NCBI GenBank assembly: GCA_013399875.1
Contig: VXAZ01002516.1
Location: 62,001 to 126,000, forward strand
DNA: 64,000 nt
Direction: 5' to 3'
Source of the DNA: Gymnorhina tibicen
Taxonomy: Eukaryota > Chordata > Aves > Passeriformes > Artamidae
A model generated the notes under the pieces. That model saw only the letters and a list, made by a program, of their open reading frames with translations. It was not told where the DNA came from and did not search any database. Numbering within the stretch: the stretch's first letter is position 1; the number at the start of each line of letters is the position of its first letter. This document shows, in pieces, positions 1 through 12,954 of the stretch. The position numbers were made by a program, and so were the translations under genes.

Positions 1-3000
1 AGGAATCAATACGAGGGCAAGTGTGTATGAAGAGTGGCCAAAAAAGCACATCTTGAACTTTTCCCTTTGCTTTTAGCTGCCAATGGAATTCACTGCTGAC
101 TTAAAAAAATCTGTAACAATATGTCTTACAATATGTACCTCCAGTCCATAGATCAATAATGAGAAGTGGTTTTGTGGTAACCAGAAATGTGCTAATAATA
201 CAATTTTTTTTAAAAATTAAGACTCCCAGAAGCCAGGTGTTCACCACAGTAGCTTCTATAAAAATGAGAATGTTATCCATCTAGAACCACCTTGAAGGGA
301 AGAGAGACTACTATAAAGAGGCTGACCTTGGTGTTCTGAGAGGGATAGGAAGAGGTGGAATGTATATAAAAGACTGCTAAAAGTTGTAAATGTTTGTCAG
401 AAGACAGCTTCAGGTGAAGAATTTTTATTTGACAGTAGATGTGTTTGTTTTGTTGGCTTGTGGACTAGAGGAGGTGAGAGATCTAAAACTGTATCTGGCA
501 GACACTGAAAGCAAACTCCTTATTTCAAAGAGACCCAGTCTTTGGAGACTGTCTAACTCCTGTATTTCTAGAAGCCTTCATTTTCTCTTTATGTCTGTAA
601 TTGAGAACCATTTGACATAAAATTACACAATGGTTGCCTTTATTTCTCCACTTAATTGGTAGACTAACACTTTGAAAAATGTCATGCACTGTCTGCCACA
701 GCTCATCTGCATTGCTCTTCCTTCTTTACCTAAACACATGCCCAATTCCTTTCATTTAGATGGCTGGTATTTTGTCTCAAACCATGAAATATTTGTGTGA
801 GAACAGTTCACAGAGGCGTTAAATAAAGTTGTTTCTAATGGCACAAGCTCTGAGGAACACTGCTCTCTCACAGCTCTGAAGATTACATGAGTTCTAGCAG
901 TCCTCTGACCTTCAAAGCTTCTCAGGCAACCAGCAGTCATTAACTCCAGCAGGAGGCTAAGCCCTGCATATTTTGGAATGGGGGCTTGACAGACTTACCT
1001 GAGTTCAAAGGGATGTTCAACAGCAGAGCAAAGACTTGACAACAAATTTTGGGAGGATTGTTGAACAAGAAAATCATCCCTTTCCCTTTATGTAGATGGG
1101 TGGAAAAGGGAGAGGATAAGTCTGGGTGGTTGATATCTGAGGTTATCCACTGTCAAGGACTGTTGTGCTGCTGCACTGCTGTGCATAGGCAGTTTTGAGA
1201 ATAGGTTTTAGGTTGAGATATTGTCCCTAATCATGTTACTGCCAGAGTACTCTAAGGGATGGCTTAATGATGGTGCTGGCATGTTCAGAGAGAGTTAGTA
1301 AATGAGAAAAACACCAAGGCTCCCTTGTCATCCTGGTTCATGAGTCCTGACAGTAGCAATAGTCAGTTTATCTAATTTTAGACATCTATGTGATAAACAT
1401 CTGTATCAGAGTTAATTATTCAGAATATTTTTATAGGCAAGGGAAGGAAAAAAGCACCTCTAAAGAATGACACAGCTAATGGTTTTAGACATCTGCCTTG
1501 AAGCGAGAGGTAATCTGTTTCTCTCCACTAGCTGTGAAGAATCCAGACAACTAGCTTATGTTTTGTTCCACTAGATTTCGTCTGGTGAATATTTGCCTAG
1601 GTGACTACTTCAGATAGAATGCCCAACCTTCAGACTGCAAGGTGCCTGAATTTCATCCTCTGTGTGGCAGTTCCTTCCAGGAGTGAAGTTGCATTGTTGC
1701 AACTTCAGGCTCATCCTGAGAAGGTCTTCAAAATTTGGGATACACAGGTAGAACCAAGGTACTTGGTCTGAAGATAGTCCTCCTGCTGACCATCTTTTAT
1801 ATTGAAGATAAAGTACTTAGATATTAGAATGAGCCTTGGGACATCATTACAATGGACTGTGCACAGCTCATTTGCACAGAAACGGGACAAGGGTGTTAAA
1901 GTTTTAATCTACTTATAAGTTTTCTCGTGTTTTAGGATTATTTATATGCCCTGCATGAGCACTTGCTGGCTGGTGGACAACAGGCTGTCTACCAGGACAT
2001 CGTGTGCAAGTTCTCTTGATGAGAGTAATGAAGAAGCCACCACATGCAACAGACACTGATTAGATAATGAATTTCTGGAAATTTCAGAATTTGTGATGGG
2101 TCTTTTTTGCGGCCACAAAGGGCAGCCTGTAACACCAAGATCTGGCAAGCACTGAGTATTTTCTACAATTTAAGCTACTTTGCATCTGTGTGGGTCAAGT
2201 TTTTTATTATTATTTATTTGTTTGTTAATTTAGATTATCAAAACCATGCTACTGGCAAGTAAATTTATTGCTCAAAGGTTATTTTAACTTAGAAGAGCTT
2301 TTCCTTTGCTCCAGCAGGAATGTTTCCATTTACTGACACAGATTCTCTGTCCTAGGATTTCCCATGTGAGAAGGACAAATGTGTTTCTTCATTTATAAAC
2401 TTGGTTGGACAGAATAGACTAGGTCAGTAAGAGAGGCAAGAGATGACAAAACAGAGAAAGCTGAAAACCCATCCCAAAGCCAGGAAGAATATTAGGTATC
2501 TTTTGCAATACCAAGGACTGCTGCTCTCAAAGGATGCTCAGGTCTTACAATTTTCTCTTCCCAAGAGTCCCTGAAGCCCATTAGCCAGATTTCTTCCAGC
2601 TAAAACTTAATCCAAGTGCTAACATTTCTAACAGCTTTATTGTTTTTTTCTTCACACGGCTTTTTTAGAGATTGCTCTACTGAACTCCAGCAGCTGTGCT
2701 TAAAGAGAAATGAGCTGCACAAAAAAAAATTATCCCAGCTCAGAATGACAGTTGCCTGTGAGCTACCTAACTTACTAGTCTAAAAGCAGAAGAGAATTTT
2801 TCACCAAAGACAAAAAGTAACCTAAAATACACGTTTGAAAAATCCCAGGGGAGACAACATTCACAGTGCTTAAAGAGGAGAAGGGTGCTGACATCAATTA
2901 AAACTTGAAAAAATTGGCTTCCCAGCATCACTTCTGTTTTAGCCGTTAAAACTTTACTTAAAGAGCTTTATTACAGCAACAAGTGGATGTTAAAAAAATC

Positions 3001-6000
3001 TGTAGATGTGGTTCTATGCGGGATTTTGGGCCAAAGTCTCTACCAAAAATATCAAAGTCCAAAATTGTGTTTGAAAACTAAGGTCTGAAAAAAGAACGGT
3101 ATAATAGCTGTACATTGTCCAAGAGCTTGCACAGTCAATATATACAAAAGAAAAAAAGTTCATTGTTTTCATACCATGCTCAGGTACTCAACTCAGAGCT
3201 TCTGAGTTTTGACAGGTATTCAGTTCTGATGAAGGAGGCTGAGATACTCATTGCCACTGAAATTCATATTTAGAATTAATCTCTGTACAGCTTAGATTGA
3301 CATCAGCGTCTTAGCTTTTCTTTAAAGTTAGTGTAGGTCAAATGCCAATGAAAGAAACACAAATCTTGAACTTCTCTGGGCCTGAACACAGGAAGACACA
3401 GAGATTTCACAGTGGGAGCTGAGACAAAGACTAGCTTTCCATATATTTTTTTTCCCATGTTGGGATCAACATTGTTCAGTTCTCAAGAATTTTCTCTAAA
3501 TGGAGCAACTTTTCTACCTGGTCATTTCAGCAGGTCATTGTTCCTATTTACAGTGCTGAGTGTGATCAGTGAAGCATCAGAAATGTTTTGTGTCGCTACA
3601 AAACAGGACAATTTATCATCTTTTCTGCTTCTGTTCTTTGCTTTTTCCACAATAGGCTTTTATTTTGGGGCATTATAGTGCCAGCAGGAATGTGTAAAAA
3701 GAAAAGACTTGTTCTGGCTGTATATTAATGCTTGGCACAAAGAGGATCTCTCCTCAGCGGGATTGTATGTGTTATTTTTTAATTGTTTTTTTCCCCGAGC
3801 TTCTCGCCTGAAAACTGTCATTATCTGGCTGTTCTGCCTTGCCTAGAGCCAAGGTGAAACTGAACTCTGTGCCAGCTACCTACTCCCAAAGGAGATGAGC
3901 AGCAAGGGAGCGAGCATTGTCCAGGTGCCGTTTTTCAAGGAATTACTCCCTCAGAGAGCCCTGGAACGCCCGTCCATCCTGTGTTTGCTGACCTGTGCCT
4001 GAGGACAGTTGCCAGAAACGATTCATCTCTAAAATGGATTAACTTTCATGGCTTCTTCATATCACCAGTGCAGGACAGATTGAATGAGCAGCGCTGTGTA
4101 AGATCAAACACATAAAAGAGGCTTCGAAATGGAGCATTTACCCTTCGTTTTACCCTTCCCATGAAATGGGGCTGAGTTGGCTTCAGGATTCAGAGTCCTT
4201 TCCAGCTCTCTCCAAGGGCTCTGTTCTAAGTGTGCAGGAAGGAAACACAGGGTCAGGTGCACTGTGTGTAACCTCATCAAGGGAATCAAAATACAGCCAG
4301 ACAGTGAAGTGCTGAGTGACCAAAAGCCCAAGTCAAACCAGATAGGCACCAGAAAAAGACAAATACTAGTATGCCTCATCCAGTCTAATATGCAAAGGTA
4401 AGTATTTTTTTGAAAAACAGAATATCAGACCAGATTTTCAGTAAATGTATTTCAGGATACTTATATTAATAGAGACTGGCTTGTATCTGCTAAGATCTGA
4501 TTGTGTGTTTTGCTGCACCAGGAAACCCACTGCTGTTCTCCACCCAGTCCAAGGACATTAGCTCTTTTCCCAGGTGATTTCCATTAGTGCCTCAGTTCAT
4601 CTCAGCTGTGCACTTCCTCAGTGTATCTCCTTATCATCACCACGCAGACACAGATTCAGATTGCAGATGGGGCTACTAACACACTAACTGCAGTCCTTTA
4701 GGAAATCATTACACCAGAATAATATGTCAGCACTTAATTTGTCCTAATTGCTATCAGACATCCAACCTGCAGTGCCAGAGCTAGCCTGAGGCAGGTGTAC
4801 AGTGGAGATGCCAAGTGCTAGGCATCACTTTGCCTTCGTACTGGGCTCACAGCTTGCTAATGCAGACCCAGCCTTTTTTTTCTGAAACTAAAATTTCTTC
4901 AAAATCTTATTTCAGCAGCTTTCTCCTCTCCTCCATGGTGGTGTCTTGCCCACCATGCATGGTACATTAGTTTTGCACTTTATACCCTTGCCCTTCTGTA
5001 AACACCTGCCATCAAGAGTAGCCAAAATCAAAACAAGATAAAAATAATAAAAGATGCCTCTAAACTGTGCAATAAAATAAATAAACAGCAAGTGGGAAAG
5101 ATCAGCAGCAATGCAAAGGGGGGTGTGACAAAGCCAAGAGACATAGGGACCGAGCTTCCAGGGACTTGGAAGCTGCTAAGAGAGCAGTTTTACGCTCCAG
5201 CCCCAAAGCAAGTACTGTAAAATTCCATTTGAATCTTTTTTTTTTTTTGAGCTGGAAGCTCAAACACTGCCACATGCTGATAGTGATAAATCCAAAGAGG
5301 CACAACCTTTGCAAAGCAATTTTTATCAACACTAAGAGGATGCTGCCTCAGCAGCCTGGAAAAGCAGAAAATGTTGAGCTTCCTCTAACACATATGGTAA
5401 TTTTTGCTAAATTTTTGAACGAGTGGTGAATTTAGTGCTGTATTGGGGAGCTTTACAGATAGTTGTGTTTACTTCTAATTAATGGAATGTTAAAAAGGTA
5501 AAAAAAATATTAATAAGTGTTGATAAAATTGTTCATGCCCTTGGGCAGGGTGTTACACTTCTAAAAGGCCTTTCACATGAGTTTTGTGCAGTGAGGGCTC
5601 TGCCATGCAAAATCACTTTTACCAGCTGAGGGAACAATATGAAAGAGGTCAGTTTGCTATAAAGCAATTAAACCAATAATACTTTAAACTTAATTGCTGT
5701 CCATTAAACACTGATCTCCATTTATTAGATACCTAAAAAGGCAGTTTTTCTAACACAGTGATCAACTCCTGATGAAGCCAGTGGAAACCACGGCTTCACT
5801 GGTCTCTCAAATGAGAGACTTGTATCTCATGGCTTTGAGATGAATGGCTTTGTATCTGCATCTGGTGGTGGATTTGCATTCCAGTTGCAGAGGTCTGACC
5901 CCACAGTTCTGTGAACTGCCGCAACTATTTATACTTTGAAGAAAAGCATAGAAAATCAAGAAACTATTCATATGATCAGACACACGTGCACAAAAACTAT

Positions 6001-6840
6001 TGAAAAAAAATCCAAACCAGCTGAGATGTTGGCTGTAAGGTGGTTGGATTCAGTCTTGGGTTTAGCTGGTGCTTTAAAACTACGCTTATGTCAGCTGGAG
6101 AACAACTTAGGGTTCTGCTTCCATGTTTATCTCACAGGATTCAGGCTACATAAGTAGGGGCTTAATTCTGTGTGTGGTTGAGATCCAGAGGTTCCTCTGT
6201 TCCTTTCTCTATGACTTTCCATCTCACGAGAGCACACTTGTTTATACCTACAGAGCCGTTCCTACAGAGGATATGATGCTGCAGGTATTGTTGGGACTGT
6301 GTCTCCTTCTACCCACCTCCCTTCTACTTGAAACACGTTCCAGGTTACTGAATATTTACCCTGATACTCCCTTATACCAAAAGAACTTGTGAATTGCCCT
6401 TCATCCTTCACAAGACCCTCTTCCCCAGGATAAGGATGCAATTTCTGGCCTCACTGCTCAAATATCAACTCTTTCACACGTTTGAGACCCAAGTTTTCTT
6501 GCTTTCTCCTCCACTCCTTGGTGTCCTTTTTATATCTCCCCACACTAGGAAGTGAAGTAGATCCTGCCTACCGTCAAACTTCTCCCACTTCCCATATCTT
6601 TAAATCAGGACATGAACTCATGCCCTCCATTTTACGCTTCTCTTATGATCCAACCTTGCACAAGCGGACTAAGACCTCAGTCCTATAACCCCTGACATCT
6701 TTCCTATTCCTGATGTCCATCCCATCTTATGAGTTCCCTACATTGCTGTCTGCAACCCCAGTCATGAATTCAAGTCCCCAGATGCCAAAGCTGCTGCAGA
6801 GCCAGCACCAATTAGTTGCAGCTTCACTGTTCATTAAATA
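1..6840. other. Unrecognised, probably intergenic or intronic DNA
   Basis: I see no gene, RNA gene or clear repeat in this stretch. All open frames are short and none resembles a known protein family. One short frame ends at a good splice-donor match near 4398 and is discussed in the findings. Poly-A and poly-T runs are common, as expected for A+T-rich avian non-coding DNA. Confidence 0.6.
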
Positions 6841-6847
6841 TTATTGC

Positions 6848-6895
6848 TTTGGGGTTTTTTTTGCAGATGGGGACACTGAGGTCAAGGATAAATCA
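6848..6895 (+). repeat. Possible MIR-like ancient SINE scrap
   Basis: A run reading like the 3' core of MIR-family SINEs (cagatggggacactgaggtc) follows a T-rich stretch. In MIR this region reads close to 'acagatgaggaaactgaggc'. Only about 30 bases are convincing and the flanks do not extend the match, so chance similarity is possible. MIR copies are old amniote-wide elements and usually this decayed in birds. Confidence 0.3.
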
Positions 6896-6899
6896 TCTG

Positions 6900-9800
6900 T
6901 TAATTTCTAGAACACTTGGAATATGGCTCACAGGTCAAATTCAGCCCCTTCAAACAACTAATTGGGTTGCCTGGGTCATATGTAGGACACTTGAGAAAGA
7001 AGGTGACAGAGAATGAGTTGGAAGAGGGAAGAATTATTCCAGGAAATTGGTCTCTACTGTTCTCTTTACCAGAACTTTCTGCCCTACATCCCTTTGTTAT
7101 CTTAATGAAAATGCATTTCCAACTAGACCAGAATGTTGACCTCCCCCACAAGAGATTAGTGGCCCTCACTCCGTGCCAGTCCTTAGGTCTGGTCCCTAAC
7201 ACGTGCTTACACATTTGCTAATGCAATGGGCCAGAAAGCCACAGTGCCTGCACCTCGAACAAAAACATCTTGTTACTGTTGGTTGAGGACATCAGTATGA
7301 AGGCTGAGAATATATTTAGGAATATCTTGACCCAATATTTCTCCCAGAGGGTGCGTTTTCTTTCTTTTACTTTTCAGCCTCCTTCTTTAAGGTATTAGAA
7401 AGAGTGCAATATGAAAATATTTGTGTTATTTTTCTTGAGTTAACAAAGATATGAGAAGAGCATGATTATGGTTACTACCGCAAGAGAGAAAATTGGTTTT
7501 GGAGGAGAAAACTTACAGGCAAAATTAAGAAATTCTCACTTGAAGGTAATGCTGATGCTTTATAATGTTTCTGCCACATTGTCACCATGGAGACACTATC
7601 ATCTTGCAGGGATGCTGGAGATGTAAGTAGCTGACATTCCAGCAGAGTCAGCTCTACATGTCACTGTAGGTCACAGAAACTAATGGCTAGCAAAAGAAGT
7701 GGAGCTCAATAAGAAGGAAAAGATTTTTTTTTCAAGTGTGCTTCAGGAAAGAAGGAATATCTATGAGCGTAATAAGTTTGGAAATTATCAAAATAGTGAA
7801 TAAGAGGGACAAATGTGCAAAGATCCTGTTTCCCCAGCTGCAAGCTGTTTTTTCCTTTTTGCAGCATGGGCAGTGGTGTCTATGCTAATCTGTTGTGCTC
7901 TTCACTCCCAGCTAGAACTGTGCTCTACTTTTCATGAGGTTTAGTTACTGGCATGACTTAACACTCTGTCTCTGTGCTTTGTGATAAAGTTGATGAATTT
8001 AACATCCCAATTTATTAAATCCTGAAATACAGGAGATGACTACTGCTGTGAGAGTGGAGCTTGGTGTAAACCACAGAGCAGCCACCAGTAATGCATTCGA
8101 AACTACCTTGGAGCCACTCTCTTTAGGTAACTGCAGCTGAATCCCAGAAAATTCTCAGGAGGGACCTGTGTTTCTCTTGTGTGGTCTACAGATTAAAGCC
8201 TAGGTAAAGTTTCACCACGTCTATTCATCTTAAATCCGTCTACCCTCAATGCACACAGATACGTCATGTGCACAGAGTGACCCAGGGGTTGTCATGTCCC
8301 TAACAGTCATCGAAGGAAGACTAATTTAAAGACCTTAGGAGAATTCCTACAGTTAGGCAAAGGGAACCTAGCTTTTACAAAAATTTAAAAATACAGGTAA
8401 GAAAGCAACTGAACAAATAAAAAGAACCCAAGCTTTCAGAAAATGTCTGTTGAAGAATTGAAATGCAAACCAGCTCTGGGAATTTGGAGCTCTAACAACA
8501 ACAAAGCTACTGAAGAAGTTTTAATTCCTGAACAATCTCCTGGAAATAAAAGCATTAATGTGCAACCTAGGTAGGGGGAAACTAAAGTTACATCTGCCAG
8601 GACTGAAAGCTCACCTTTTCTTTGTATCTACAGACATAAACTTGGATGAATGTTGTAGTTCTGCAAACTCTCAAAAAACTTAAAAACATGGTGGCACTCA
8701 TGATCTAAACAAAAAAAAGAGTTCAGAAAGATGTAGAGAATATCTAAGCAGAGTTTTATACTCTTCCTAGTAACCAAGATAGTTTCTCTCCCTTTCCCTC
8801 ATGAACATCACCCTCAAATTTAGATACCTGAAAGTGCTTTCTGTCAAGGCCAGGTTCTTACACCCTTTTCACAGGCAATGAATAAGAACTGGTGCTGCCA
8901 ACACACATTTTTTTAAGCTTATGCTAAAGCTGTGTTGGAATTAAAGTTCTCTTCAATCTCAGCCATTTTGTGACTTTGGGATATATTATGTGACTCTGAA
9001 GGCATGTGCAAATGACAGGTGAGAGTACAGATACCTAAATTCTAGGTGTCCTAGGGTAGTTGAATACCTTGAAAATAACATTTCTTTGAGGAATAGGTTA
9101 TGGATTTCCTATTAACAGTACAAATACCAGGTTGCTTTAGGTATCAGGAGATTGGTTTATACTTGCATATTCAAATCCCACCCAGCTTTCTTTGCACGGT
9201 CTTTTTCCAGCATTCAGTGTTTCAAAGGGTTAAGATACAGGACTGACAGGGTTCTGAGTCAGTTTAAGCCATCAAAGATCCTTGAAGCAATATTTCACTT
9301 TTACCCCCACTGAGCCTGGCTGTATTTGGTGACCTTTCTGCAGGGATGTTTTGTCTCAGCACTATGCAAGAAGAATGTTTATGAGGACAGGGAATAGTGT
9401 TGCCAGTAAGGAGGTCCAACCCCATGACCAGGGAGAAGGGAAGCAAAGATCAGGCCATCCAAGGGATGCAGGGGAGAGGGAGGGTCATTCCACCACTGTC
9501 AGAAAGCAGGACCAGTGGACTGAGGTGGGGAGAACTTGTCAGTCCTAACTTTCCCCTGATCCCAGAGGCCCATTTGACAGGGCTGACAGTCCATGATGGC
9601 TCACTGTTTTCAGCTGTGGCTTGTTTATGCTTCTCTTTCAGCTCTCATCCCTTGCAATACATTGTCATGCCAGCTGTCCCTAAATGAATTCATCCTCATT
9701 TTCCCCCCTTGTCTGAGAACAGACTAAAGAAAGCAGAACCATGAACTTAATAAAAAAGTGTAAAGTTTCTCCTCTGGCTGGCAACACATCTGTTAGGGGT

Positions 9801-10590
9801 CGTAATTTGTTTTTTTAGTATTAAAAGACTGCTGTCATCTCCTGCAATTTGTGAGCCCATCTGAGCAATGAACAGCTTGGACTTTGCTGAACTTACATTT
9901 GTTATTATTAAAAAGACCTTTGTAATGGCTGAGAGTAAATGCTGACACTGACTTGGGTTTTTGATTTTATTTACTTACTTGATTCTTATTTATGACAGCT
10001 TGGCCACATAGTGAAGCTTCTCTGAGTACTGAAATAAAGAATCATTAGAATCAAGAAAGGAAGCAAAGTGAAATAAAGGTGATATGAATGCTGTTTTCTT
10101 GCTTATTCATTTAAATCGATTTTTCTTTACTGGCTGAGAACATCTATCAAAAGAAAAAAGCCTAAAAGAGAAAAGTTTCTTTGGAAGCAGATTTCTTGTA
10201 AACTACTAAGAGTTATGTGATCTACAATATCATTGTTTCCATCAATGGCAATGGCAATTTTTTTGCCATGGATTTCAGCAGAGAAGGGCAAGCATGAGAA
10301 ATCAGACCAATAAAACAAATGTCAGCAGTCATAATTAGTGCTTGCCAACTCTCATAATTTCATCAAAGTGCAGAAATCACTCATATGCTTAAAGCTCCTG
10401 GAATCCCATGATTATGAACAATTTATTTTGAGTAAACTATACTCTGCGTGACTGCAGAAGAAATCTTGTATCTATGAATCCCAAATGCTAAAGGAATAAG
10501 CACACACATCTGTAATATGTTAATTTTACACTGATCTCATGAGTTGGTTGTGCACTGTGTGCTGAAATAATTAATAATCTCTTTTGGCAC
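6900..10590. other. Unrecognised non-coding DNA
   Basis: No gene or clear transposable element is visible. A near-palindromic GTCACCATGGAGAC at 7581-7594 resembles an RFX-type X-box and is listed as a finding. Open frames around 9350-9690 are short, overlap one another and match nothing I recognise. Confidence 0.55.
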
Positions 10591-10593
10591 ACC

Positions 10594-10640
10594 AGGGGCC
10601 AGATCTTCAGGTGATAGAAATTGATCAAATACCATGGATT
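10594..10640 (+). repeat. Possible ancient sauropsid repeat, 'gggccagatcttcaggtg' type
   Basis: The stretch begins ggggccagatcttcaggtg and continues tagaaattgatc. This wording recalls an old interspersed repeat seen many times in bird, turtle and crocodile DNA, usually written as gggccagatcctcagctggtgtaaat. I cannot give a family name with confidence. Related phrases appear near 21.5 and 61.2 kb in this window. Confidence 0.4.
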
Positions 10641-10679
10641 ACAGAACAGCAGCTGCATTTGCCAAGCAGCTGAAATTAC

Positions 10680-12640
10680 TAAGTTAATTTACAAAAGTTA
10701 AAAATATCCCTCATCATTATGAATTGTGACATTAATGTATATTTTAACAGGATAGATATTCTTGTGATTCTCTTGTGGTTTTGCTTTTCATCACATCTGT
10801 TCATCTAATTTTCTATAATTTAAACAAATATTCTCTTCATATATTTTTGGCTGCCTTCATCTTGTACACACAGATTTGTTTCCCTTATTAAGATATGTTG
10901 GTGCCTTTTTCCCCACTGAGAACTCAGTGCTCCTTGTGGTTCTCTTGCAACTCAGGGTATTCTAAGAACACGTATTATTCATTCTTGGAAAATGGTTCAA
11001 AAACCTGCAAGCCATGAAGTTACCACTTCTCAGGAACCTGCAGTCTTTACGTTGAGGGATCTGGGAAGTTTCTCCTGACCTACTCTGGCAGTGTCAGATA
11101 TTTCATGCCTTACCTGCCTGCTGTAACCTGCTCCTGCCACTTGCAAGAGAAGCAGAGAAATGTGTTACCATGCCTCCAACAGGTCCATTTGCTGTCCAGC
11201 TTATCAGCTTAAGCAATTAATGAACCCAAATATATGCACCTGTTCTGTGTTGTAAATGCTACTGCTTTAGATGGGGTCGTGTCCTTGTGGACATGGTACT
11301 GACTTAAGCAAGACAGAGGAGCCTTCACTCCTTGTCAGTAGTGTCTGTACAGGTAGGACCTGACCTGGGAGCACACATGTCTGCCGGTGGGACTTAACCT
11401 GACCAATCAACCAGTTTTGGCTAATTAATGAGGATTTGAGGAGGGAGAATGAAAACCCCTTCCTGATCTGAGCTGGTTCTTAATCCTTCACTTAAACCAA
11501 GCATTAAAATGATGTCTTTTGGAGATGAGGGAATGTCTCAGTTGACAGTTATATCCATGCCTTGGTTTGTAAGTGGTTTTTAACTCACACTAGCTTGAGT
11601 TTTTAAAAGACAAAGACACTTGCAGATTATTTCCTTTTGATAAGGCTTCTTTCTCCCACGTGATTTTGCATTAAAAATTTATTTTGCCTTTTTTTTTTGT
11701 ATCTTGTTTAATTTTTATCCATTATTTTCTCTCTTCACTTCTGTGGTTTTTCTTTCTCTGACTTCTCCCTCAGCGTGTGCATTACCTGTGTTTTATGGAT
11801 TGTGATTCACTAATGTGACACTGCAGCAAACAAGTGAAACTTGGGTTCACTAGATATAGCCTTTCCCTAAGATTGCCATAGGTAATATGCTTTGTCTTAA
11901 TTTTGGAAGAAGCCAGTTGGATGTTTCCTACGTAAATCTGCCATTACTCCTGACTGAGGCAAAGTCTCCCACACAGAAGGAGTAAAAATACTATTACTTT
12001 AGTGGTGAATCACAGATTATATTTGATCTTTCTTTTCCCATTTCACCTACAGTCCTTACGCAAGAAACCCTTGTTGGGCTGGAATTTAGTGTCCTCTTTG
12101 CACAAATGAAAACTACAAAATGATCCAGTCTCATTTGGTTTTATGTACTTCAGTTCTTGGCTACCTATGGACCCTGACATGGAAAGTGACTGGCTTCTCC
12201 TTTTAACAACTGTTAGTGCTAAAGTGGATTTTAGACTCCTGAAGAGCACAACATGAGCAGTGGCTTTCCCTGCATGGCTTGGAGGAGCTGTCAGATGCCT
12301 TCAGTTGTACTTGTCTCTTGTGTAGCGAAGCACAGATTGTGACACTGTGTTTGTTTTTATTCCCACTTGAAGAAAACTTTGGATGTAGAAGAAGTGATGG
12401 CAGAAAGGATATTTCTTGGCATACAAAGGCTTGTTAAAACTTTTTCATATGCAGATGCAACATATGAAACTTGCACTTCCAGAATGATGGTGAAGTTTTG
12501 TTCAGTAGCCCTGGGTTCTGCCTGGTTTTCTTTAAAACAATACAGAAAATATTGTTTACTGTAAAATATTGTAAAATAAAACTTAATTCATTGTTATAGG
12601 CTTGTAAATTTAATAAATTGGGTTTATACATGTATGCACC
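10680..12640. other. Unrecognised non-coding DNA
   Basis: No gene or repeat I can name. The sequence is A+T-rich with a T-run near 11690. Short open frames at 12043-12564 have no recognisable domains. Confidence 0.55.
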
Positions 12641-12646
12641 CACATG

Positions 12647-12951
12647 TGTGGGTGTCAGTCTCTTCTCCAAGGTAGCAAATGACAGGACAAGAGGAAATGG
12701 CCTTGAGCTGTGCCAGGAGAGGTTTAGATTGGATGTTGGGAAGATTTTTTTCACTGAAAGGGTTGTAAAACTGTGGAACAGCTGTCCAGGGAAGGGGTAG
12801 AGTCATCATCCCTGGAAGTATTCAGAAAATGTGTGGATTTGGCACTGGAGGACATGGTTTGATGATGAACATGGTGGTGCTGGGTTGATTCTTGGACTTA
12901 ATTGCCTTAAAGGTCTTTTCCAATCTTAAAAATTCTATGATTTTGCGATTT
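12647..12951 (+). repeat. CR1 LINE, 5'-truncated 3' end
   Basis: This is the 3' end of a chicken-repeat-1 (CR1) retrotransposon in plus orientation. It runs from the 'ggtgtcagtctcttctccaa' block through the last part of ORF2 (frame reading close to [20 protein letters not shown]) and the family's 3' UTR. It ends in the diagnostic tail 'aattctatgattttgcgatt'. CR1 copies are normally cut short at the 5' end by incomplete reverse transcription, which fits the abrupt start. Single-base differences from the usual sequence and a broken frame show it is dead. Similarity of the C-terminal coding segment to the copies at 33.15, 56.74 and 63.72 kb supports the call. Confidence 0.93.
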
Positions 12952-12954
12952 TAA

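Noticed and set aside
2985..3030. Resemblance to the CR1 'gtgtttaaaaaacgtgtagatgtgg' segment
   Set aside because: Only about 40 bases match and neither the upstream nor the tail region of CR1 follows.
9030..9075. Phrase 'gatacctaaattctaggtgtcctag' recalling an old inverted-repeat element
   Set aside because: Very short, and no second arm was found.
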